Notes: generated by a model from the letters alone, not told the origin. Shown: positions 8,519 through 16,259, numbered from the stretch's first letter. The stretch is DNA of 35,566 nucleotides from Caldisericota bacterium (GCA_024655865.1 JANLFM010000008.1:1-35566); one strand, 5' to 3'. Made by a program: numbers and translations.

Positions 8519-9614
8519 TGGTTCCTCCTTTAACTTCTGGAATGACATGAACTGCAGTCGCTTTGAAAGTAGCAAAAATTGCATCTCCCGGTTTCAAATT
8601 TAAATCGGAAGCAGAGCGTCTGGTAATAAGGGCTTTTATTTGAAATCCGCAATCCAGACTCACTTTAATCACCGGGCCTAAGGTCTCAAGGGAGAGAACG
8701 ATTCCGGGGAGCTGATTGCGAGCAGTTACCCTATCTAAAGCTGCTCCATCCTTCTTCAAGGTAATTTCCTCAGGACGAATGCAGGCAATTACCCCTGTTC
8801 CTTGAGGGAAAGGGGCTACAGCTTCCAAAGTCTTTCCCTGTGCTTTCATAGTGACGAGCCCCTCTTCATTTGACAAAATAACTGCCGGGATTAAATTTTC
8901 TGCCCCCACGAATCGTGCCACCCTGACATCACCGGGTTTGAAGAAAACATCCTCTTTTGTTCCGACCTGAATTATTTCCCCTTGTTCCATAACAGCAATC
9001 CTATCAGCCAGGGCAAAGGCTTCCTCCTGGTCATGGGTAACGTACACGCAGGTGATTCCCAGCTGTTTCAGGACCTTATGCAATTCAGGAATCATTCCCT
9101 CTTTCGTTATGGGATCAAGGGACGCGAGCGGTTCATCGAGCAACAGCAGGGATGGACGAAAAACCAGGGACCGTGCCAGGGCAACTCGTTGAGCCTCCCC
9201 TCCGGAAACCTTCTTCGCTGATTGATTTTTCAGATGGGAAATCGAGAAAAGCTCCAGCGCTTCCTCAACTCTCGTTCTCAGTTCCTTCCCTTTTATTCCC
9301 CGGATCCTCAGCCCGTAAGCCACATTCTCAAAAACCGTGCCTTCAAAGGGCAAGGGGTCCTGAAAGGTCATGGAGATTGAACGGCGAATGACAAGGGGAG
9401 CAGGGAAGCGAACCTTTTTCCCTTGCCAGAAGAGCTCCCCTTTCTTTGGCTTAATCAAAAAGGCCATCAGCTTTAAAGTGGTGCTTTTCCCGGAACCAGT
9501 TGGGCCGAGAATAGTGAGGATTTCCTCGGATCGTACATCGAGCTCTTTTATATTCAGGATGGTTTTTCCTCCCAGGGCAACCTCGACATCTTTTAGACGA
9601 AGAATGGCCTTCAT
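8511..9614 (-). CDS. tupC: Tungstate/molybdate ABC importer ATPase, TupC/WtpC-like
   Basis: This is the ATPase of the oxyanion importer whose receptor and permease are encoded just upstream. Of 367 residues, the first 235 or so form the ABC domain: Walker A GPTGSGKST (37-45), signature VSGGEAQRVALARSL, Walker B LLLLDEPLASLDP and the switch region VTHDQEEAFALAD. The remaining 130 residues form a TOBE/Mop-like region, with GIVLSLETLGPVIKVSLDCG and ALITRRSASDLNLKPGD, which in this family binds oxyanion and regulates the pump. The ATG at 9614 overlaps the tupB stop by 4 bases. TupC is preferred over ModC or CysA because of TupA and TupB next door. Confidence 0.9.
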   Translation of the reverse strand: MKAILRLKDVEVALGGKTILNIKELDVRSEEILTILGPTGSGKSTTLKLMAFLIKPKKGELFWQGKKVRFPAPLVIRRSISMTFQDPLPFEGTVFENVAYGLRIRGIKGKELRTRVEEALELFSISHLKNQSAKKVSGGEAQRVALARSLVFRPSLLLLDEPLASLDPITKEGMIPELHKVLKQLGITCVYVTHDQEEAFALADRIAVMEQGEIIQVGTKEDVFFKPGDVRVARFVGAENLIPAVILSNEEGLVTMKAQGKTLEAVAPFPQGTGVIACIRPEEITLKKDGAALDRVTARNQLPGIVLSLETLGPVIKVSLDCGFQIKALITRRSASDLNLKPGDAIFATFKATAVHVIPEVKGGTNG

Positions 9615-10267
9615 GATGACCTTCTCTGCTGCAAATAAGTGAAGACCAAATTCAAAAGTAGAGCGATCAGAAAAAGGATAATCCCCAGGGCGATTGCCAG
9701 GCTGTAATTTCCCTGTCTTGTTTCCAGAACGATGGCCGTGGTTAACACCCTTGTTTGCCCTTTAATGTTTCCTCCTACCATCATTACTGCTCCCACTTCC
9801 GAGATAATGGAGCCAAATCCGGCAGCTAAAGCAGAAAGGACAATCAAGCGCCCTTCCTCAATTAATTTCCAGAAGTACTGTAGCTTACTTGCTCCCAGGG
9901 CGAGGATCTGAAGCCTTAACTTTTCATCCAGATTTTGAATCCCGGCCATAGTCACTCCCATCACGATGGGTAATGCGATAATGATCTGGGCAATGATCAT
10001 GGCCGAGGGGGTATAAAGCAGGTTGAGATTTCCCAAGGGCCCGGAACGAGCCAGGAAGAGGAAGACGACTAACCCCACTACTACTGGGGGCAGTCCCATT
10101 CCAGTATTGACCAAGGTTATGAGAAGATTCCTTCCTGGGAAGCGGCGCAAACCTAAAAATACACCAGAAGGAATTCCCAGGACTACCGCTATGCAGATGG
10201 CCAGCCCCGAGACCTCCAGGGAAAGAAGCAATACCTGCATTAACTCAGGGTCTAAACTGAGTATCAA
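9611..10267 (-). CDS. tupB: Tungstate ABC importer permease, TupB
   Basis: This is the membrane subunit of the tungstate importer, with five to six hydrophobic segments and the TupB-typical VNTGMGLPPVVVGLVVF (about 51-67). It also has QIIIALPIVMGVT and the coupling-helix region EKLRLQILALGASKLQYFWK. The coordinates use TTG at 10267, the first conventional start codon (218 aa). In-frame, family-like sequence (ISDIWEGIKEAVRL) continues upstream to 10306. There an ATC codon sits 7 bases after a perfect GGGAGG and 12 bases after the tupA stop, so initiation at the ATC (231 aa) is quite possible. The gene is coupled to tupC by a 4-base overlap. Confidence 0.9.
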   Translation of the reverse strand: MILSLDPELMQVLLLSLEVSGLAICIAVVLGIPSGVFLGLRRFPGRNLLITLVNTGMGLPPVVVGLVVFLFLARSGPLGNLNLLYTPSAMIIAQIIIALPIVMGVTMAGIQNLDEKLRLQILALGASKLQYFWKLIEEGRLIVLSALAAGFGSIISEVGAVMMVGGNIKGQTRVLTTAIVLETRQGNYSLAIALGIILFLIALLLNLVFTYLQQRRSS

Positions 10268-10318
10268 GCGAACAGCTTCCTTTATTCCTTCCCAGATATC
10301 GCTGATAGGCTAACCTCC

Positions 10319-11134
10319 CTAAGGAGTAAATAGGTGGAAGAGGGGCTCTCCGTACTTGTCCTTGCCGAAATCGCCGATTAATTGGAGGACATCGGGAGAA
10401 GTGATCCAAGAAAAAAAGAGCTGAGCTTCCTTTGAGTGGATCTGGGGAAATTTTTGAGCGTTGATTAAAATCACGGAGTAGACGTTGAGCAGGTCCTTAT
10501 TTCCCTGAGAAATCACTTCCAAATTAAGGGTACCCTTTTGCGCTAACCATGTGCTCCTGTCTGTAAGCGTGTAGGCCCCCTTTTCCGAAGCAATGCGCAG
10601 GGTTTCTCCCATTCCTTGTCCCGTAGAAAGGTAACTCATTTCGGCGCTTGTAGGGGTGAGGGATATGTTTTTCCAAAGGGCTAACTCCTTGAGATGAGTT
10701 CCGGACTGATCCCCTCTGGAAGCAAAAATCGCCTCCTTGCTGTGAGCAATTTTCTTTAATGCTTCATAGATATCCAGGTCTTTGGCTTTAGCAGGATCTG
10801 AGGAGGGGCCGACCAGGAGAAAATCGTTGTAGCAGATCTCCTGTCGCTTGGAGCCGTAGCCGGCGTTCATAAACTCCATCTCTTTGGCCTTATTATGCAC
10901 CAAGAGCACATCAGCATTGCCTCTTTGGCCCATGGCAATAGCTTCACCCGTTCCCGCTGCTATCACCTTGACTTTAACATTGTATTGATCTTCGAATTTG
11001 GGAATCAGGAAATCTAAAAGGCCTGAGTCCTGGACGCTAGTAGTAGTAGCGAGAATCATCGTGCTTTGACCACTACAAGAAAGAAGGGGAAGCAAGAACA
11101 CAAAAATCATAGGCAGGCTAAAGATTTTTTTCAT
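10319..11134 (-). CDS. tupA: Tungstate-binding lipoprotein TupA
   Basis: This is the extracytoplasmic receptor of the tungstate importer. The signal peptide ends in LPLLSC, with the lipidated cysteine at residue 20. The mature part opens with ATTTSVQDSGLLD, the oxyanion-binding TTTS motif typical of TupA, and continues with KVKVIAAGTGEAIAMGQRGN, HNKAKEMEFMNAGYG and SRGDQSGTH. The total is 271 residues, as in the family. The TTTS motif and lack of ModA-like features favour tungstate (TupA) over molybdate, though selectivity needs measurement. AAAGGAG lies 9 bases before the ATG. A structured leader and a promoter lie upstream. Confidence 0.92.
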   Translation of the reverse strand: MKKIFSLPMIFVFLLPLLSCSGQSTMILATTTSVQDSGLLDFLIPKFEDQYNVKVKVIAAGTGEAIAMGQRGNADVLLVHNKAKEMEFMNAGYGSKRQEICYNDFLLVGPSSDPAKAKDLDIYEALKKIAHSKEAIFASRGDQSGTHLKELALWKNISLTPTSAEMSYLSTGQGMGETLRIASEKGAYTLTDRSTWLAQKGTLNLEVISQGNKDLLNVYSVILINAQKFPQIHSKEAQLFFSWITSPDVLQLIGDFGKDKYGEPLFHLFTP

Positions 11135-11159
11135 TCCTTCGGTCTCCTTTCCAAATTCC

Positions 11160-11250
11160 GGGAGGCAGGAAAATTGCTTTTCCTACCCTCAGCCTGATTT
11201 TTCAGGCATCGCCCGCAAGTTCCCGGAGGGAGCCTTACGGGTCGGATGAA
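11160..11250 (-). ncRNA. Structured tupA leader, candidate Moco/Tuco-type riboswitch
   Basis: Between its promoter and tupA the leader can fold into three consecutive hairpins, in transcript order. The first has arms 11241-11234 and 11219-11212 (8 bp, one wobble), capped by an inner UCCC/GGGA hairpin. The second has arms 11207-11202 and 11197-11192 (GCCUGA/UCAGGC) with an AAAA loop. The third has arms 11184-11178 and 11173-11167 with a GNRA loop (GCAA) and a lower GAGG/CCUC stem. The AAAGGAG site of tupA follows within about 12 bases. Moco riboswitches are known upstream of transporter and cofactor genes in Clostridia and use a GNRA tetraloop with receptor; a shorter form is linked to tungsten cofactor. 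Membership of that family is inferred from context and architecture, not from a covariance match. Confidence 0.5.
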
Positions 11251-11263
11251 CCTTAGCTAAAAG

Positions 11264-11291
11264 AATATCAAATTGCGAGAATAATTGGCAA
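11264..11291 (-). promoter_or_regulatory. Candidate promoter of the tupABC-moeA-moaAC operon
   Basis: On the - strand TTGCCA (11291-11286; 5 of 6 consensus bases) is followed after 16 bases by GATATT (11269-11264; 4 of 6). It starts just 7 bases after the stop codon of the E1-like gene, so the transcript would begin near 11257 and include the whole structured leader. Confidence 0.5.
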
Positions 11292-11298
11292 GAGTATT

Positions 11299-12144
11299 CT
11301 AAAGCTGAATTTGATTCAGAGTCCCTCGTTCAAGGTCGAAAAAGAGAAGCTTATTCCTGTAATCCTCCCCTTTCCCGATGAGAAACTGGATGACAATAGC
11401 AGCTTCCAGGGCTCCGATAAAGGCGGGAGTAGGGGAGGGAGTACCCAGTTCGGTTTCCGCTCCATGCTCTGGGGCGCGATCAGCTGAACCGTATATTTTC
11501 TCAATTCCTTGCTCAGAGAGATGGAAGAGAGCTGCTTGCCCCATGAACCCGGCAATGGCTCCATGTACCATAGGTTTTTGAAACTTAACGCAGCCCTCCC
11601 AGAGGATAAAGCGCTGAGTTATATCTCCAAGGGCATCGACGCAGAGGTCGACATCAGAGATCACGGCCTCCAGGTTTTCCCTTGTGAGGTAAGTGGCCAC
11701 CGCTTGAACTTCGATCGAGGGATTTACCTTGTTTAATCTTTTCTTCATTTCTCGGGCCTTATTCTTTCCTAGGAGGCCGGGCAGGGAACCCAACTGCCGA
11801 TTGAGGTTACTTTCCACGAAGCGGTCTCCGTCGACGAGACGAATAAAACCCACACCGGCGCGGGCGAGGATTTCTGCCACCCAGCCGCCAAGACCGCCTA
11901 CTCCAATGATGGCTACTTTCGACTCGAGAAGTTTAATCTGTCCCTCGATTCCAATTGAATTAATATTTCGCTCGTACCTCTCCGGAACGATTTCGTAGCG
12001 CAGCGCATGTATTTCTACTTCTCTTGATGAAACCTTCAAAGCTTTGGCTAATTCCTGAACCTGTAAGTGACCGATAACCCTCCTTTTTGAACCTGAAGGA
12101 AGGGTGAGCTCATAGCTAAGGGCCTCGATATCCTCTCTCCTCAT
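11299..12144 (-). CDS. E1-like adenylyltransferase, ThiF/MoeB/HesA family
   Basis: The family adenylates the C-terminal glycine of a ubiquitin-like sulfur carrier such as MoaD or ThiS. Of 281 residues, the first 55 form an extra N-terminal segment. The Rossmann core then has GVGGLGG (81-87), VDGDRF (104-109), SNLNRQLGS with the arginine finger, CVDALGD, and HGAIAGFMGQAALF. The paired CxxC zinc motifs of MoeB are absent; only Cys in DLCVD and EGCVKF are seen. It sits directly upstream of the tungstate/cofactor operon on the same strand, which suggests activation of a MoaD-like carrier encoded elsewhere. AAGGAG lies 10 bases upstream of the ATG. A role with ThiS or another carrier cannot be excluded. 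Confidence 0.85.
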   Translation of the reverse strand: MRREDIEALSYELTLPSGSKRRVIGHLQVQELAKALKVSSREVEIHALRYEIVPERYERNINSIGIEGQIKLLESKVAIIGVGGLGGWVAEILARAGVGFIRLVDGDRFVESNLNRQLGSLPGLLGKNKAREMKKRLNKVNPSIEVQAVATYLTRENLEAVISDVDLCVDALGDITQRFILWEGCVKFQKPMVHGAIAGFMGQAALFHLSEQGIEKIYGSADRAPEHGAETELGTPSPTPAFIGALEAAIVIQFLIGKGEDYRNKLLFFDLERGTLNQIQL

Positions 12145-12219
12145 TTTTCCATCGCTCCTTATGATTATTGAAAAATCTCTCTCCCAATGCCTTTAGTTAG
12201 AAAACTGGGCAAAGATCTC

Positions 12220-12248
12220 ATTATCATCTCAATGATAGCGCAGCCCAA
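12220..12248 (-). promoter_or_regulatory. Weak candidate promoter of the E1-like gene
   Basis: On the - strand TTGGGC (12248-12243) and GATAAT (12225-12220) are separated by 17 bases. The -10 matches 5 of 6 consensus bases but the -35 only 3 of 6. The rest of 12145-12340 shows nothing I can name. Confidence 0.25.
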
Positions 12249-12340
12249 TTGATGAATCCAAGCCCGGTTTGGAGAGCGGTACAGATAAGGAACAATAAAG
12301 GAGATATTGGGAACGAAAGAAATCCGTCTTTGGGCTGGCC

Positions 12341-13072
12341 ATGAAGGGGCTGCTCTATTATAATTCCTCTAACCTGGACATGATGAGAAAGTTAAACTGG
12401 CGCACGGTAATTTGGATACTGATCTTGATTGCTCTCCTGGGGTCCGCTTTTTTCTGGTTACCTTCAGTTTACCACTTTCTGAGCGATCGACCTCGAATTG
12501 AGGCCTTCCTCAACTCTCTTGGTTTCTGGGCTCCTCTGGGTCTGATTGCCATCCAGGCTCTCCAGGTTGCGCTTTTTCCAGTTCCCGGTCTCTTCGGCAT
12601 GCTGGGAGGATTTATCTTTGGCTTCCTTCCCGGCTTAATTTACAGCCAGATTGGCACCGTCCTGGGATCCATGCTGGCATTTTTCCTCGCAAAAGTTTTT
12701 GGCAGGCCGCTCGTAGAAAAGATAGTCCCCAGAGAGAAACTGGAGAAAGTTGACTCCCTGGCCCGCAACAGAGGAACCCTTTTTTTCTTGATCTACTACT
12801 GGGTACCCTATGTTCCCAAGGATGCCATGTGCTATGTTGCCGGGCTAACGCCAATGGGATACTGGAGCTATCTTGTGGTCTCCTTTTTGGGCAGATTGCC
12901 CGGCACAATTGGTGCCACCCTTGTAGGTGCCGGGATCTGGCAGTTTCAAATACCTCTCTGGGGCTGGATTATCCTGGGCTTTTTGATAGTCGTTATCCTC
13001 AGTTTGGGCATTCTTTACCGTGATGCTTTAAAAAAATGGGTTTTGGGGGTTCTGGAGAAAAACTGGAAGTAG
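12341..13072 (+). CDS. TVP38/TMEM64 (DedA-like, SNARE-associated) membrane protein
   Basis: This is an integral membrane protein of 243 residues with about five to six hydrophobic segments. The family core is GMLGGFIFGFLPGLIYSQIG, then GSMLAFFLAKVFGRPLVEKI, then FFLIYYWVPYVPKDAMCYVAG, and it matches the VTT/SNARE_assoc domain. Relatives are implicated in membrane lipid scrambling or undecaprenyl-phosphate recycling, but no substrate can be assigned here. The start is uncertain: ATG at 12341 lacks a good ribosome binding site, and internal ATGs at 12380 and 12383 also lack one. It is a single + strand gene between two - strand operons, facing a terminator 32 bases after its stop. Confidence 0.85.
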   Translation: MKGLLYYNSSNLDMMRKLNWRTVIWILILIALLGSAFFWLPSVYHFLSDRPRIEAFLNSLGFWAPLGLIAIQALQVALFPVPGLFGMLGGFIFGFLPGLIYSQIGTVLGSMLAFFLAKVFGRPLVEKIVPREKLEKVDSLARNRGTLFFLIYYWVPYVPKDAMCYVAGLTPMGYWSYLVVSFLGRLPGTIGATLVGAGIWQFQIPLWGWIILGFLIVVILSLGILYRDALKKWVLGVLEKNWK

Positions 13073-13104
13073 TCTAAGTGGCTTTCCTGTACCTTAGCGA
13101 ACTA

Positions 13105-13151
13105 TTAAAACTGAAAGGCCGGGGAAACTCTCCCGAGCCTTTCAGTTTTAA
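13105..13151. terminator. Strong bidirectional rho-independent terminator
   Basis: A perfect 15-bp stem, 13105-13119 against 13137-13151 (TTAAAACTGAAAGGC and its complement), encloses a loop that itself contains CGGG/CCCG (13120-13123 and 13132-13135). Each arm ends in a T-rich run in its own reading direction. It therefore can end both the + strand TVP38 transcript and the long - strand envelope operon. Confidence 0.85.
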
Positions 13152-13166
13152 ACCAGCTTTTTCACC

Positions 13167-13238
13167 TTATTTCTTTTTCTTTGCTGTTTTCTTTGCTGCT
13201 TTCTTTGTCTCTTTGGGAGCGGGCTTCTTGGTGGCCAT
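13167..13238 (-). CDS. 23-residue Lys/Ala-rich microprotein
   Basis: A short ORF, ATG at 13238 to TAA at 13167, encodes MATKKPAPKETKKAAKKTAK followed by KKK: 23 residues, 12 of them Lys, the rest mostly Ala, Thr and Pro. It has a near-perfect ribosome binding site, AAAGGAGG, 8 bases before the ATG. It begins 23 bases after the csaB stop, and ends 16 bases before the terminator. The composition resembles histone-H1-like tails and other nucleic-acid or polyanion-binding Lys/Ala repeats. I do not recognise a named family. The case for translation is the ribosome binding site, the spacing and the placement inside the operon. Confidence 0.65.
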   Translation of the reverse strand: MATKKPAPKETKKAAKKTAKKKK

Positions 13239-13261
13239 TAAAATTCCTCCTTTCTTTCCTT

Positions 13262-14353
13262 TCAGGGCAAGCTATTAATTATTCGTTCCAAGTGTATCCA
13301 GTTTTCTTCCGCTTTCTGTTCCAGCTGGGACGCCCCTTTTTCCAAGTTTTCTTTTATTTTTGCACGATTTTTTAAATATGCCTCAATTTTTGAAAATATT
13401 TTTTCTGCATCGTCTTCAAGGAACAATGCTTCCTGATTTAAAAGTTGGGCAAAGGAGCTCACTTTAGGGTCGTACGCGATGGGCAGAAAAGGGGTGCGGG
13501 CTAAGGCCGAGAAAATCAAGGAATGTAATCGCATGCCCACCACCAGTTCAGCTTTGGCAAAAAGGCTGATAATCTGTTTCGGTTTCAAAAAAGGGCACAG
13601 AATGCTTTGAGGAACGAGCGCGCTCAACTTTTCACACAGTTCCTGGTCCACGGCAAACTGAAAGGGAAGAAACACGATTTCCGCTTGAAACTCCCTTTGG
13701 ATACGGGTTGCTATTTCTGAAAAGTCCTCGACCCGGATTCTTCTGTGTTTGGGATTCCTGAGACAGAAAACCACGAATGGTTCTTTGAGGCCCAAAAATT
13801 TCAGGATTTCGTTTGCCTCCTCATCTTCGGGCTTTTCAAGAAGGAGTGCCAGATCAGCAGTCTGATACGTAGGAACTTGTTTCACTCCTAATTTTTCCAG
13901 CTCTTTAAGGGAGTGCTCATCCCTGACCGTGATCAATGTGACCTTATTTAGAACCCAGGAGGTTAATTCTCGGTTGATTCTCTTGGAAATGGGGCCGATG
14001 CTTTGAGCCAGAAGAACAACCCTTTTTCGGAAAAGTACCCCCAGAAAGATGATACTCAAATAATAGAGCAGGCTGCGAGATGAAGTAGCATCCTGAAGCA
14101 GCCCTCCGCCACCTGAAATAAGGATGTCACAATTCAGCACAGAAGAGAGAACGGAGATGGGGTTGATCCTTGATACAGATTTAACCCCGTGTTCCTTCTG
14201 CGTGCGCCTGGGATAAGCGGAGAGAACAGTGACTTTGGCTTTTGGGAATCTTCTAAGAATTCTAAGAAGGGAGGTTAAGATGGCTTCATCCCCTGTGTTG
14301 CCGAAGCCGTAGTATCCTGAAACAGTAATTTTTAATTTCTCTTTCTTAGGCAC
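13262..14353 (-). CDS. csaB: Polysaccharide pyruvyl transferase CsaB
   Basis: CsaB transfers pyruvate from phosphoenolpyruvate to a cell-wall polysaccharide, creating the ketal that SLH domains recognise. The 363 residues show the N-terminal SGYYGFGNTGDEAIL, the central ISGGGGLLQDATS and VLLAQSIGP, and the C-terminal GMRLHSLIFSALA, all hallmarks of the PS_pyruv_trans family. I used GTG at 14353, so the protein begins at PKKEKLKITVSGYYG as CsaB proteins do. A GTG at 14431 would run 78 bases further into the upstream gene. It overlaps the TagA-like gene by 22 bases, a tagA-csaB pairing that is common in SLH-bearing Firmicutes. An SLH protein is encoded at 32102-33313. Confidence 0.9.
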   Translation of the reverse strand: MPKKEKLKITVSGYYGFGNTGDEAILTSLLRILRRFPKAKVTVLSAYPRRTQKEHGVKSVSRINPISVLSSVLNCDILISGGGGLLQDATSSRSLLYYLSIIFLGVLFRKRVVLLAQSIGPISKRINRELTSWVLNKVTLITVRDEHSLKELEKLGVKQVPTYQTADLALLLEKPEDEEANEILKFLGLKEPFVVFCLRNPKHRRIRVEDFSEIATRIQREFQAEIVFLPFQFAVDQELCEKLSALVPQSILCPFLKPKQIISLFAKAELVVGMRLHSLIFSALARTPFLPIAYDPKVSSFAQLLNQEALFLEDDAEKIFSKIEAYLKNRAKIKENLEKGASQLEQKAEENWIHLERIINSLP

Positions 14354-15078
14354 CAAATCCTCAGAAAAAATGGCCCGGTTTTGGCCAGTCTGATAAGCCT
14401 CCTGGGCTCGACAAGAATTCTGTAAAGCCACTCCAGACCGATCTTGCGCATCCAGAGCGGAGCTCTGCTTCTGGCTCCCGCCCAGATCTCCAGGGCCCCT
14501 CCTACTGCTATTCCTAGACGATAGGCGGATTGGGGGAGAGAAAGGAGGAATTTCTCCTGTTTTCCTGCACCCATGCCTACGATCAAAAGCGCTGTCCCCG
14601 CTTGTTGAATTCCTTCTTTGATCCCCGCGCTTTCTTCCTCCTTAAAGAAGCCGTGATGAAATCCAGCAATATTGATATTCGGGAATAAAGTCCGAAAATT
14701 TTGAGCGGCTTTTTCCGATATCCCTGGGCGGGAACCAAGGAAATAAACCGGCAGTCCCTCTTCAGCACAGATTTTGATCAAAGCCTCGGCAAGTTCAATA
14801 CCAGGGATTCTCTGGAGTCTGAGAGCGTGCAACCTTTGCGCTGCCCAAGTTATCCCAATCCCATCCGGGATCACAAACAGGGCGTTTCTAATAGCAGAGA
14901 GGAGATCCCGATCCTTTAAAGCCAAGGTAGCAATTTCCGGATTTAAGGTCACGATGTAGCCCGAAGGTCGCCCCCCCCTGAGGGCGCACCTTGAGATCTC
15001 AATTAATTCGCTTTTGGTGAGCTGAGAAACGGGAACCCCGAGTATCTCTATGCTCTTTTTCTCTACTTCGAGTACCAT
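14332..15078 (-). CDS. WecG/TagA/CpsF-family glycosyltransferase (GT26)
   Basis: Relatives transfer N-acetylmannosamine or its uronic acid onto an undecaprenyl-linked GlcNAc, an early step of wall or capsule polymer synthesis. The 248 residues include VTLNPEIATLALKD (about 43-56), VIPDGIGITWAAQR, YFLGSRPGISEKAA and VGMGAGKQEKFL, all family landmarks. Hydrophilic throughout, it should act at the cytoplasmic membrane face. WecB in the same operon makes UDP-ManNAc, which fits this donor. It overlaps both neighbours by 16 to 22 bases. Confidence 0.9.
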   Translation of the reverse strand: MVLEVEKKSIEILGVPVSQLTKSELIEISRCALRGGRPSGYIVTLNPEIATLALKDRDLLSAIRNALFVIPDGIGITWAAQRLHALRLQRIPGIELAEALIKICAEEGLPVYFLGSRPGISEKAAQNFRTLFPNINIAGFHHGFFKEEESAGIKEGIQQAGTALLIVGMGAGKQEKFLLSLPQSAYRLGIAVGGALEIWAGARSRAPLWMRKIGLEWLYRILVEPRRLIRLAKTGPFFLRIWCLRKRN

Positions 15079-16259
15079 TCCACCAGTTTTCTCAATGCCT
15101 GAACTACGCTTTCCAGATCCTCATCGCTCATTTTCGGGAAAAGGGGCAGGGAAATAAGCCGTCTGAAAGCATTTTCTGCGCAGGGGAAATCCCCTTCCTT
15201 CAGGCCTTTATTGCGGTAATAGGGCATAAGGTGCAGGGGGATAAAATGCACGGAGGTCCCAATATTCTCTTTTGCCAGGGCATCCACGAACTCCTCCCTG
15301 GTGCAGTTCAACTCCTCCAATTTTAGCTGTATGGGGAAAAGGTGCCAGGCATGGCGCCCTTCCTCAAAAGGAGGGGGAAGAATAAACGGGAAATCCTTTA
15401 GTGCTTCCCTGTATTTCAAAGCTAACTCCTCCCTCCGTTTCTGGAACCTCTCCACTTTTTTCAGCTGTTCAACTCCCAGGGCGGAAGCGATGTCCGTAAG
15501 GTTATATTTGTATCCTGGGGAAACTACCTCGTAGTACCATGAACCCCCTTTCTGGTACCGATCCCAGGCATCGCGGGAAATTCCATGAAGCCTCCAGATT
15601 TTCATTTTCTCGGCTAATTCAGGTGATGCTGTAGTGTTCATTCCCCCCTCACCTGTAGTGATACACTTTGTGGGGTAGAAGCTAAAACAAGCGACCTCTG
15701 AGCCCAGAGCTCCAATCTTTTTCCCCTTGTAAATAGCTCCCAGGGCATGGGCGGCGTCCTCCACTACGAAAAGGTCATATTTTCGGGCCAGCGAGACTAT
15801 TTCATCCATTGGGCAGGGACGGCCTCCGTAGTGAACGGGGATAATTGCTTTCGTCTTCGGAGAGATTTTTTCTTCAATCTTTTTAAAATCCATATTTAAG
15901 GTGGACGGATCAATATCTACAAAGACCGGTTCTGCTCCCAGCTGACAGACCACATTTGCCGTGGCGGCGAATGTGAAGACGGAAGTGATGACCTCATCCC
16001 CGGGGCCAATGCCCAGGGCGGCCAAGGCGCAATGGAGCCCACCGGTGCAGGAATTAAAAGCTAAGGCTATAGGCGAACCGATGTAGCGCGCAAATTCCGA
16101 CTCGAATTCCATAGTCTTCTTCCCTGTAGTCAACCACCCGGATTTTAGTACTTCAGCTACGGCCTGAATTTCCTCCTCCTCGATCCAGGGCTGGGAGAAG
16201 GGTAGGAAAGAGTCTCTAACCGGGAATTCCCCAGGCTTTATTCTATGAGTTCGACTCAT
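15063..16259 (-). CDS. DegT/DnrJ/EryC1/StrS-family sugar aminotransferase
   Basis: This PLP enzyme aminates a nucleotide keto-sugar. In 398 residues it has the family order: GWLTTGKKTMEFE near the N-terminus, VFTFAATANVV, VEDAAHALG with Asp168, the Schiff-base lysine Lys198 in FSFYPTKCITTGEGGM, and the C-terminal HLMPYYR. It most likely uses the product of the CapD-like dehydratase encoded two genes upstream, in the same way as PseC or PglE. The sugar cannot be named. The ATG at 16259 overlaps the upstream gene by 4 bases. Confidence 0.92.
   Translation of the reverse strand: MSRTHRIKPGEFPVRDSFLPFSQPWIEEEEIQAVAEVLKSGWLTTGKKTMEFESEFARYIGSPIALAFNSCTGGLHCALAALGIGPGDEVITSVFTFAATANVVCQLGAEPVFVDIDPSTLNMDFKKIEEKISPKTKAIIPVHYGGRPCPMDEIVSLARKYDLFVVEDAAHALGAIYKGKKIGALGSEVACFSFYPTKCITTGEGGMNTTASPELAEKMKIWRLHGISRDAWDRYQKGGSWYYEVVSPGYKYNLTDIASALGVEQLKKVERFQKRREELALKYREALKDFPFILPPPFEEGRHAWHLFPIQLKLEELNCTREEFVDALAKENIGTSVHFIPLHLMPYYRNKGLKEGDFPCAENAFRRLISLPLFPKMSDEDLESVVQALRKLVEWYSK

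Noticed and set aside
13150-13240. The T/C-rich tract read as a plain intergenic repeat
   Set aside because: Its minus strand is an ATG-to-TAA Lys-rich ORF with an AAAGGAGG site, which explains the tract better than a simple repeat.
14354-14431. csaB start at the GTG at 14431
   Set aside because: This would overlap the TagA-like gene by 100 bases and adds residues unlike any CsaB. The homologous start is at 14353.
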